NCBI GenBank assembly: GCA_023412665.1
Contig: JAEZCA010000008.1
Coordinates: 24,239 to 88,238, forward strand
DNA length: 64,000 nt
Direction of reading: 5' to 3'
Origin: Bacillota bacterium
GTDB taxonomy: Bacteria; Bacillota; Clostridia; Acetivibrionales; DTU013
A model generated the notes under the pieces. That model had not been told where the DNA came from, made no database searches, and worked only from the letters and a program-made list of their open reading frames with translations. Positions 17,293 through 25,155 of the stretch are shown in pieces (position 1 is the first letter of the stretch; the number at the start of each line of letters is the position of its first letter). The translations under genes were made by a program, and so were the position numbers.

Positions 17293-20256
17293 CTACTTCC
17301 AGATCTTCATATTCATTCTTCTTGCCCCAAGGGAATTTATCCTTCCGAACTTTTCAATAACCTCATGACCTTTTTCACCTTTTAGAAAAACAATATCTCC
17401 CGGACTCACAAATCTATTCCAATACTTTTTAAAGACCAATGCTTTCTCTTTGATACCAAAAACTTCAGGAAGAGGATGGTAGGATGAAAGCAGCGGAGAA
17501 TATTTATCAATACCATACCTAAATAAATAAATGAATTTTTCAAAGCCACTTTCAGGAACGAATACCTCAAACCTCTGTATTGCATACCTTTGATCCTCAA
17601 CAGGAGCAAAAATCTGAGACAATGAAGTTGAGAACAGATTGGAATCATTATCATTACCGTTTAAATATACTCTAATCGTACCATCTGTTCTTTCGGTTAC
17701 TACTATATTTTCTTCTTTTAATTCAGAGCTTACCAGCTCACATTCTAAAAGTGCTTTAAGAGTACACTTTGCGATATCATAAAGTGAAGCTTTTACTGAT
17801 AGGTGAAAGAAATTGCCCTTCCCATAAATCCAAACATCTTTCAGCCCTACATATGTCCTATATCCCAGGAATGCTGAAAAAACCCAAAAAGGAACGGCTG
17901 CCGGTATGACAGTTAAAGAAATAACTCCAGCTGCAGCGGCTGATAATACCGTTGCTGAAAGTTTTAACACACTGCTGATGATTTTACGCTTCAGAACACT
18001 CCTCTCACCTGAACATACACTGCCATCTTTCATGCTTATGGGCTTTAGAAGCTTTATTTCACAGCATCCTAATTCCTTGTTATCAAAAGGCTCTCCTATC
18101 CTCCAGGCATCATAGGCTTTTGCTCTATTACCTGCTGCATTTAACATCTTTTCGTTTATAGCCTTGATATTCCCGTCATCTAATCTCTGACCAATTTCAC
18201 CAAGAATAGGGTCGATATGGTTGACACCCATTTGTATCTGACCATCATCACAAATCCCGTAGAATTGATTGTGTTTTCTATACAATCTTTGTAAATCGTT
18301 AAAGCCTTTCTCCATATCAGGCGCAACACAAATGACATCCCAGTTATTTGAAACTTTTTGCGGATCATCATTCGATTTTCTGATACTTCTGCCCCTGAGC
18401 TGATTGACTGTTGCATAAGTTGTTACTACCGATAAATCTATAAGAGTGTTCAGATTAAGACTATCCCAGCCTTCACTCAGAAGTCCTCTTGTTCCAATAA
18501 TACACTTGGTAATACCCATCTCAAAAAGATGTGTTGTTAAAAGCACTGCTGTTTTTGAACTCCAGTCCTTCCCTGAACCTTCTATAGAAATAAACTTATC
18601 AAATTCAACTGCTTTTACTGTAAGATTTATTTCGAGTAATCTCTCTTTTGCCCATTCCAAGCCAAGTCTAACATACTCATCTGCCAAATCATCATCACAA
18701 ATCAAACTTTTGCCGGTAACCATTACCGGGTCCAGCTTATCAGTGATATGATCTGATACAAGTTCTTTTATTACACTTATAGCGCCACCACATTTATCAT
18801 CGATGACATTTTGAACCTTCTTTAGGGATACTGCATTAGATATTTCAAAGTCGGTAATTATTGCAACTCTGATTTTATCTCCATATGCTGACATCTCAGT
18901 CTTCAAAATATCCTTGAGAGCATCGAGTTTACTCCTGCTATATGCTAAAACCCTATCCATAAGGGAGCTATGCGCCCTTATCCCTTTTTCCGTCAATACA
19001 TATCCCAAGTTTCTTAGTGCATCCTTGATTTCAATAAACACATTATTGTCATTCTCATTTGAGCTTAGTTTCAGGAGGTTTAAGGCATAGTCCTCAATAA
19101 GATATATCCAATCCTCAAGGGTCAATGCTTCATACATATTCTCTGTTATAGTTATATCCCAGGGGATCGTATACTCATTTTGAAGCAGATATTTTACTCC
19201 TGCAATTGCAAAATTAGGCCTTGAATTGATATAGCTTTTCCACTGCTGAGTTTCCCCGGAAATAAGCCTTCTTTTTACAATCCTGTCAACGATCCAATAA
19301 TAGAAATCACTATTTTGTTTATTGAATTTGTCAATCAGTAATTTAAATTTCTCATGGCAGTTTTTAATATATTCCAGTTCTATTGAGGTAGGCTTGCAAA
19401 AATATACAAGGTCTTGAAATGGCGCCAGCATTCCATCTTTTATTACAGCCGGAGTTGGGATCTGATAATCGATTTCTCCAAACAAACTAGTATAGTATAA
19501 AATTGTCTCCTTATCTTCGTCGATAGGCGGTGTTGCAGTGAGGCCAATAATATATGCAGCCCCTACTTTATTTACTATCTCCTTCATAACAAGAGCCCAG
19601 TAATTCTGAAGGTGGTGACATTCATCGAAAATAACTGTTTTAATATTGTTTCTTTTGATTTCGTCTATTAACCTTAAAGTGTTGGGATGCAGTATTTTTG
19701 AAAGATCACAATCAGCCTCATTTAGGTGATTCTGTCTGAGTTTTTTATAGAATTTTGATATCTCGGATTTATATAACCGGGGGTTTGATTCCTTCATTTT
19801 GCAAATTCTCAGAAGAGCTTCTTCAATACTTACGTTTTGGCTTTGACTTACTGTTTCAGCCCATATGCTTTCAGACATCCTGATATAAGCATCATCATCT
19901 CCACATGGCACACTAAGCATTTGATATGTAAAAGCATTTATGGATTTTAAGGCTTGAGTATTGGTGTTTAACTCTTCATTAAGTTCTTCTGTTCCATCTG
20001 CGGGAAGAAACATTTTAAATTTTTCATCCCACTGGCCTTGTATTGTCGTATTCGGGCAGATAACTATTGTTGGAGCACCCAATCTTTTCGCTATTTCCAA
20101 GCCTACGATAGTTTTTCCTGAACCCGGAGGGGACACCAAATGAAACCTGAATACCTTGCTTCTATTCAACTCTAATTTTTGACTAAATTTATCAAGCATC
20201 ATTTGCTGATGCTTTCTAAACTCATATTTAAATTTCATGACCTCAAAAATATTCAT
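17293..20256 (-). CDS. Large SF2 DEAD/DEAH-type helicase with C-terminal membrane hairpin
   Basis: 987 residues. N-terminal ATPase domain: motif I 'PPGSGKT' (43-49), motif Ia 'VICPNT', motif II DECH (211-214), motif III-like 'LTATPP' (239-244). A long linker (250-560) precedes the second RecA-like domain, with 'GTRGLLSEGWDSLNLN' and 'NQLRGRSIRK' as motifs V and VI. The C-terminal 240 residues are unlike known helicases: two adjacent hydrophobic stretches at about 766-804 suggest a membrane hairpin, followed by a soluble domain of about 180 residues. The start has only a weak ribosome site and follows the 158-residue partner gene by 27 bp. The layout resembles anti-phage helicase systems, but no named system matched from memory. 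Confidence 0.82.
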   Translation of the reverse strand: MNIFEVMKFKYEFRKHQQMMLDKFSQKLELNRSKVFRFHLVSPPGSGKTIVGLEIAKRLGAPTIVICPNTTIQGQWDEKFKMFLPADGTEELNEELNTNTQALKSINAFTYQMLSVPCGDDDAYIRMSESIWAETVSQSQNVSIEEALLRICKMKESNPRLYKSEISKFYKKLRQNHLNEADCDLSKILHPNTLRLIDEIKRNNIKTVIFDECHHLQNYWALVMKEIVNKVGAAYIIGLTATPPIDEDKETILYYTSLFGEIDYQIPTPAVIKDGMLAPFQDLVYFCKPTSIELEYIKNCHEKFKLLIDKFNKQNSDFYYWIVDRIVKRRLISGETQQWKSYINSRPNFAIAGVKYLLQNEYTIPWDITITENMYEALTLEDWIYLIEDYALNLLKLSSNENDNNVFIEIKDALRNLGYVLTEKGIRAHSSLMDRVLAYSRSKLDALKDILKTEMSAYGDKIRVAIITDFEISNAVSLKKVQNVIDDKCGGAISVIKELVSDHITDKLDPVMVTGKSLICDDDLADEYVRLGLEWAKERLLEINLTVKAVEFDKFISIEGSGKDWSSKTAVLLTTHLFEMGITKCIIGTRGLLSEGWDSLNLNTLIDLSVVTTYATVNQLRGRSIRKSNDDPQKVSNNWDVICVAPDMEKGFNDLQRLYRKHNQFYGICDDGQIQMGVNHIDPILGEIGQRLDDGNIKAINEKMLNAAGNRAKAYDAWRIGEPFDNKELGCCEIKLLKPISMKDGSVCSGERSVLKRKIISSVLKLSATVLSAAAAGVISLTVIPAAVPFWVFSAFLGYRTYVGLKDVWIYGKGNFFHLSVKASLYDIAKCTLKALLECELVSSELKEENIVVTERTDGTIRVYLNGNDNDSNLFSTSLSQIFAPVEDQRYAIQRFEVFVPESGFEKFIYLFRYGIDKYSPLLSSYHPLPEVFGIKEKALVFKKYWNRFVSPGDIVFLKGEKGHEVIEKFGRINSLGARRMNMKIWK

Positions 20257-20283
20257 ATATGTCTCTCAATAATAATTGCGGTA

Positions 20284-20760
20284 CTATTTGATATAGTTTT
20301 CATTGATAACATTACGGAGTGCTTCTGCCTCATTAATGATCTCATCATAAGCTGATATACCTGACAATTCTTTAGAACTGAAGTAAAATTGAGTGTTTAA
20401 ATTGTTAACTAAAGAATACACTCTTTTTATTTTATCATCCAATTCATCGAACGCTTGAAAATGAGTTTCCTCATGATTATCCTTTTTTGCAGAAACATAT
20501 ATTTCTATGAGCTTGAAGTACACAGGAATGAGTTCCAAGAATTTTTTTGCAAGCAACTCCTGTGCAGGAGCAGTAGTTTTTATGGATTTTAACACGTCAA
20601 GCAGTTTTGATTTCATATCCATTATTACAACCATTTCATGTCCGAAGTCAAGCCTGCACTTATTAAAGGCACCTTCAAAAGCTTTATTACACACATCATT
20701 AAGCTGTTCGAATCCATTATTTCTATCTTTGTTTCTTTTTAACAGATAACATAGCCTCAT
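20284..20760 (-). CDS. Helical partner protein of the membrane helicase, unrecognised
   Basis: 158 residues from the ATG at 20760, chosen because GAGGG lies 6 nt upstream; an in-frame ATG at 20829 lies inside the promoter and has no ribosome site. The product is rich in Leu/Lys/Glu and predicted all-helical ('LLDVLKSIKTTAPAQELLAK', 'FDELDDKIKRVYSLVNNL'), with no TM and no enzymatic motif. Short gap to the helicase argues for one operon and a shared function. Function unknown. Confidence 0.7.
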   Translation of the reverse strand: MRLCYLLKRNKDRNNGFEQLNDVCNKAFEGAFNKCRLDFGHEMVVIMDMKSKLLDVLKSIKTTAPAQELLAKKFLELIPVYFKLIEIYVSAKKDNHEETHFQAFDELDDKIKRVYSLVNNLNTQFYFSSKELSGISAYDEIINEAEALRNVINENYIK

Positions 20761-20801
20761 AATAACCCTCTTAATTTTTGCTGAAAATAACAAATATCCA
20801 T

Positions 20802-20836
20802 ACGTTATTTTAGTTCCCAATAACGTCATTTGTCAA
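20802..20836 (-). promoter_or_regulatory. Promoter with embedded operator for the helicase operon
   Basis: Minus strand TTGACA (20836-20831), 18-bp spacer, TAAAAT (20812-20807). A perfect inverted repeat ACGTTATT-N9-AATAACGT (20802-20826) covers the spacer and -10, the classic place for a repressor. No regulator gene is adjacent. Confidence 0.6.
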
Positions 20837-20919
20837 CAAAACAAACCATTTGCGTTTTCAAATAAGAACCGTTAGGCGCAAGAACTGGCGCAGGACAGGA
20901 GAGGCGGTGTTGAATAGCT

Positions 20920-21121
20920 TAAAGCTGTACAAACCCTCAAGGCTCCACAAAACCTCACTGTGGAAGTACAAAAGGAGGAGAACGGATATCCGTATTTCTA
21001 TCTGAGTTTATAGTTGCCATTGATCCTGGGCAGCAACGGTTATGTGAATCCTAAAGGCACCACAACCGGAGAGCAGGCAGTATTTATCATTCTCAGAACC
21101 TACGAGAAGTACCATAAATAA
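20920..21121 (+). pseudogene. Degenerate 3' end of an unidentified gene
   Basis: Plus-strand sequence reads protein-like ('LKAPQNLTVEVQKEENGYPY', then 'GTTTGEQAVFIILRTYEKYH') but carries an internal TAG (21011-21013) and has no start. It ends at TAA 21119-21121, followed by a hairpin (AGAGCCTG / CAGGCTCT, 21139-21165) that could be its old terminator. I do not recognise the family. Confidence 0.4.
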
Positions 21122-21290
21122 GTTATTCCGTACTATATAGAGCCTGTGGATTAGGTCCAGGCTCTTGCAACAGCCTTATCTCAGTATTTTAATATTATAA
21201 TGCTTCTTGATAAAAAGCTGTCACATCGTTTTCTTTCGATTAATTGAAAGAAAATATCTGAAAGGCAAATCGGTACCCGCCACCAAGCGT

Positions 21291-21312
21291 TTTTCAGCCC
21301 CAGGGCTGAAAA
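21291..21312. repeat. Hairpin preceding direct-repeat copy 1
   Basis: TTTTCAGCCC (21291-21300) and GGGCTGAAAA (21303-21312) form a 10-bp inverted repeat just before copy 1. Copy 2 is preceded by a different hairpin in the same place. Confidence 0.55.
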
Positions 21313-21317
21313 TACAT

Positions 21318-21700
21318 AAAGAGGTGGGAGACATGATTCGCCGAGCTATAAACACTTCATCAATTCACCTTTACGAAACCAGAAACAGAAATGGATGGTG
21401 AAAGCAGAGGGCAGGATTTTGTCCGCACCCCCGCACTACTCACTTTTTCAACTTTTGGACAATACTTCTGAGAAAAGTTCTCATTTTATTTGTTCATTGT
21501 CTATGAAATTTGCCCATGGGGCTACGAAATAGGCTTCTCATAACATAGTTTTGTTCAATAGCTGCAAAAATGAGTAGTCCCATAAGGATTTTATGCATAA
21601 TTAAATACCTTTCGGAAAAACACTTTTCGGACAGTCTGTCCTTATGTCGAGGGGATTGACCCCAGCTGCGCTTACTTTGATCAATACCTGGTTTTTAAGA
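21318..21700 (+). repeat. Long direct repeat, copy 1 (about 383 bp)
   Basis: From AAAGAGGTGGG to GGTTTTTAAGA this matches 38136-38503 almost base for base, apart from a cluster of changes in the first 30 bases, a 22-bp insertion near 21412-21434 and scattered substitutions. Same orientation. The two copies bracket the GC-rich 21.7-37.8 kb block. It contains a 21-codon ORF (MIRRAINTS...) after a ribosome-like AGGTGGG, not preserved in copy 2. No transposase or known RNA family recognised. Confidence 0.85.
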
Positions 21701-21738
21701 ATTTCCGGCCTCCTCTCATCATGAGAGATACCGCGGGG

Positions 21739-24700
21739 CTACAGCTGCTGTACCTTCTCGACAAACCGACGAAGCATCGCCGAGGCCTGCGCCCGCGTCG
21801 CGCTGTCTCTGGGGGCGATACGGTTTTCTCCGATGCCGTTTAGAACCCCAAGCTTGTTAAGCGTCTGTATGGCGCCCTTTGCGTAATCTGCGATTTCCAC
21901 CTCGTCGGCGAAGTATATATACTCCTGTGTTGTCATGTATTCCGTCCCGGTCATCCCGATATACCGCATCAGCACCATCGCCAGATCCTGCCGCGTAATG
22001 GACTCGTCAGGGCCAAAATGCACGTTATCATAGCCGGCTACAAGACCAGCCTCCTTCGCCCACGCCACTGCGTCACTGTAGTAGGCATCCTGCGGTACAT
22101 CTACAAAGGTACTTTGGCGCGCAACCCCTTCCGGAACGCCCTGATGGTGAAACCTGTATATCGATGTTACAAGCATCGCCCGGCTTAATGGCATGTCAGG
22201 GTCGAAGGTATTGATGTTTGTGCCTTTGAACAGACCATTTTGCACTGCGAATCGCACATCCTCATAAAACCAGTCGTCCTCATCGACGTCAGTAAATGTG
22301 TTTTTCCACACCGGCATGTTTTTATCATCTTCAGCATTAAGCGAAGGGCCAGCTAACGCTGTACCGTCTGAAGATGGAGTGACTGGCTCGGCGTCCTGCT
22401 GCGGATTTACTGCGCCTCCGCCAGCACCGCCACCGTCACCACCATTGCCGCTGCCTCCCTCACCGCCGCCTGTGCTGCCGGTGCCACCACCAATGCTTTC
22501 GCTGTTTGTGTTCCACTTGGCAAAAAGGGACAGGTCCCCGGTAACCTTGGAGCTTGTGGTAAACTGAATACCCTCCGCTGTATACCAGCCTCCGAAGGTA
22601 CTGCCTGCCTGTACCGGCGGGACGGGCAGCGAAACGGTGCTGCCCACCCTGACGTTTGCCCGTGTGTCATATGTCGCTGCTCCATTGAAAAATGTGACAG
22701 TATAGCTGGGGGCGCTGTCCGAAACAGTCAGGGTGACAAGACACGGCTCCTTGGCGTTCATCCTTATCTCAACCGTATGAGACCCTATAGACAGGCCCGA
22801 GACGGCGGACGCCGACAGGATCAGGCGGGTTTTTCCGTCAGCCGAAATATCAGACAAAGTATATTGACCGGTTGCCAGCGCCTCGTTGTCAATTGATACG
22901 CCGGCAACGCTGTTGCCATACATAGTCAAAACCACCTCAACTACACTCTGGGTATACCGGTCAAAGGCAGCCGCTGGCTCCGCCACTGACTGGCTCTCCG
23001 GAAGCTTGGACACATCTATTTTCAGGGTGACAAAATCGAGAGTTTGAACGCCGTGCGCCACGCCGTAAACCAAAAGCTCTGCCTCCTTCCCCCCGTCTTC
23101 CGGTGCAGGAGTATAACTGATGGCGTACCCCTCACCCGGATTAGCAGGCGAAACCTCTCCGCCGCCCTTGCTCACCGTGGCAAAGCAGCTGAAATCATCC
23201 GGAAGCGTTTCACTAGTCCCGTTGAGGAACCACTTACGCGGGTCGGCCACGTAGGGCTCGGAGGCCGTCAGGCCGTCCAGAGACGCGGGAGCCGCCCGAC
23301 CGGTTTGCGTCTTTTTTCCCTCCGCTGCGTGAAGCTGCATAGCTTCAACACGCAGCGCATACTCCAAGGAGGCTCCCCCCGGGACGCTTACCCTGATAAT
23401 CCATTCCCCGTCGGCCCCGGCCTTTCTTGAAGCTGACACAACGCTGGTCTCATTCGTAGGCACAGCCACAATATTGCCCGCTGTCAGCCCCGACAGATTT
23501 GTGCCATAAGGCAGATAGGCGATATAGGTCCCGTCCTCTTCCAGAGTGGCGGCCTGTCCGTCCACCATGACCGATTTTAGTGCCACTGCGTTTTGCGCAG
23601 TCCAGGCCGCAAAAAACTTCCGGTTTCCCAGACTCCCGGCCGGAATCACGGTTGTTGTGGCACCGCTCAGATCGCTTGCCTCGTACCAGCCCCCGAACAC
23701 ATAGCCGCTCCTTGTCGGTGTAGGCAGGTCAAATTCGTCCTCCGTGACAACATAGGAGGTTTTTGCGCCGTCTGGCAGGCTGCCGCCGTTGAGTTCATAT
23801 GTTATATCAAACGAACGTTTCATTTCGGCAATATAAGCGGCGATGTCGACCACACCGTAGCCGTACTTCTGGTCGTAGCCCACCGCGTCCTTGTCTGTGG
23901 AGGTGTTCTTAAGCAGATAGCGAACGCCCTCCTCCGTGATGTCTTCGTCATAGCCCAAGGCCAGTGCGGACATACCCGCGACTACGGGCGCCGCAAAGGA
24001 GGTCCCGTTTCCGCTTGTATAGGCCTGGCTCCCGGCGATGCCCAGGCTGTAAACCACTTCTCCGGGCGCCGTCACATAGACCGAGCTGTTTCGCTGAGAA
24101 AAGGAGGAGTACTCCAGACCACTTCCCACCGAACCGACGCCGATGACACTGTTATAGGCCGCCGGATATTTGAGAACGGACGCTGATTGGGTCTCCCCGT
24201 CGTTACCGACGGCGGCTACCAGTATCACACCTTTGGATTCGGCCTCGTCGATGGCCTCCTTCAAAAGCTGTGATGAGCTTGTAGTACCCAGGCTCATATT
24301 GAGGATGTCGCAATCATCCTCTACCGCGGCGTTAATAGCGCCTACAACCGCCGCAATAGTTGTGGTCTTGCCGGAAAAGGCACGATAGACATTAATTTTC
24401 GCCTTTGGCGCAATGCCCGCAATGCCCTTGCCGTTTTCGGTCTGAGCGGCGATCACACCTGCAGCGAAGGTTCCGTGTCCGGTCAAGTCACCGTTGAAGG
24501 TCTCGCCATCTCCTGTAAAATCCTCCCCGGTAATCCGCGCATAGTCCAGATCCTCGTGGCCTGCGATAATGCCGGAGTCGATAAAACCGATTGATACGCC
24601 CTCTCCTTCCAGACCCTGTGCAAAGGCGCTGTCTGCGTGGATCTCCTGCAAGGACCACTGGTTGGACTGGTAAAGCGGGTCGTTCGGCGGTACGGCGTAG

Positions 24701-25095
24701 TCAAAGAGCTCGACAATGTAATTAGGCTCAATATAGTCTACGCATTCCGCCGGGAGTCGTCGAGCCTGTTCCAGGTTCTCGACCACCAAATAGGCACCGG
24801 TAGTCCCCTGTGGGCTGGAACTTCTGGATAAAAGGGAAGGCGTATCCTCTGCCAGCTTGACGATGTATCCGTCAAAAGCTGTCTCATCGTTCCCGTTATT
24901 CTCTGCCGTACCAACCGCCCCGGCAATTTCAGCCGCTTCTGCCATCCATGCCAGCCCGGCCGTTTCTGCCGTACCAACCGCCCCGGCCGTTTCTGCCGCT
25001 TCTGCCATCCATGCCAGCCCGAAAGCCGACTGGGAAACAAGGGATAGAATCATGACTGCACACAAAAATATGGATATCCGTTTGATAAAAAACAC
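21739..25095 (-). CDS. S-layer-anchored subtilisin-like serine protease (S8)
   Basis: 1118 residues. Signal peptide, then a 21-residue tandem duplication rich in Ala/Glu (about 28-66), an I9-like propeptide ('GYIVKLAEDTP' ... 'YIEPNYIVELF'), and the S8 domain with D173 ('GFIDSG'), H207 ('GHGTFAAG'), oxyanion N298 and S366 ('GTSFAAP'). Two Flg_new/InlB-type B-repeats follow ('YELNGGSLP' ... 'GGWYEASD', and 'VTFFNGAATYD' ... 'GGWYTAEG'), a Gly-rich linker, and three SLH repeats (934-1118) that bind secondary wall polymer. Follows the giant SLH gene by 60 bp, so likely co-transcribed; it could mature that protein, which is inference. GC-rich like its partner. Confidence 0.94.
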   Translation of the reverse strand: MFFIKRISIFLCAVMILSLVSQSAFGLAWMAEAAETAGAVGTAETAGLAWMAEAAEIAGAVGTAENNGNDETAFDGYIVKLAEDTPSLLSRSSSPQGTTGAYLVVENLEQARRLPAECVDYIEPNYIVELFDYAVPPNDPLYQSNQWSLQEIHADSAFAQGLEGEGVSIGFIDSGIIAGHEDLDYARITGEDFTGDGETFNGDLTGHGTFAAGVIAAQTENGKGIAGIAPKAKINVYRAFSGKTTTIAAVVGAINAAVEDDCDILNMSLGTTSSSQLLKEAIDEAESKGVILVAAVGNDGETQSASVLKYPAAYNSVIGVGSVGSGLEYSSFSQRNSSVYVTAPGEVVYSLGIAGSQAYTSGNGTSFAAPVVAGMSALALGYDEDITEEGVRYLLKNTSTDKDAVGYDQKYGYGVVDIAAYIAEMKRSFDITYELNGGSLPDGAKTSYVVTEDEFDLPTPTRSGYVFGGWYEASDLSGATTTVIPAGSLGNRKFFAAWTAQNAVALKSVMVDGQAATLEEDGTYIAYLPYGTNLSGLTAGNIVAVPTNETSVVSASRKAGADGEWIIRVSVPGGASLEYALRVEAMQLHAAEGKKTQTGRAAPASLDGLTASEPYVADPRKWFLNGTSETLPDDFSCFATVSKGGGEVSPANPGEGYAISYTPAPEDGGKEAELLVYGVAHGVQTLDFVTLKIDVSKLPESQSVAEPAAAFDRYTQSVVEVVLTMYGNSVAGVSIDNEALATGQYTLSDISADGKTRLILSASAVSGLSIGSHTVEIRMNAKEPCLVTLTVSDSAPSYTVTFFNGAATYDTRANVRVGSTVSLPVPPVQAGSTFGGWYTAEGIQFTTSSKVTGDLSLFAKWNTNSESIGGGTGSTGGGEGGSGNGGDGGGAGGGAVNPQQDAEPVTPSSDGTALAGPSLNAEDDKNMPVWKNTFTDVDEDDWFYEDVRFAVQNGLFKGTNINTFDPDMPLSRAMLVTSIYRFHHQGVPEGVARQSTFVDVPQDAYYSDAVAWAKEAGLVAGYDNVHFGPDESITRQDLAMVLMRYIGMTGTEYMTTQEYIYFADEVEIADYAKGAIQTLNKLGVLNGIGENRIAPRDSATRAQASAMLRRFVEKVQQL
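24902..25025 (-). repeat. 63-bp tandem duplication in the protease pro-region
   Basis: Two adjacent 63-bp units (starting 24902 and 24965) are nearly identical and in frame, giving a doubled 21-residue Ala-rich segment just after the signal peptide. Confidence 0.85.
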
Positions 25096-25155
25096 TTCCT
25101 TTTCTCTGTGTTATTCTTCAGGCTTTTATTCTTCCGGTTAATCATCTTCCCAAAG

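Noticed and set aside
20761..20829. Upstream start (ATG 20829) for the helicase partner
   Set aside because: It lies within the -35/-10 region and has no ribosome site; ATG 20760 does.
21318..21700. Group II intron or riboswitch for the direct repeat
   Set aside because: No domain V signature, no intron-encoded protein, and no match to riboswitch cores I know.
23593..24186. 197-codon plus-strand frame
   Set aside because: Antisense to the subtilisin domain.
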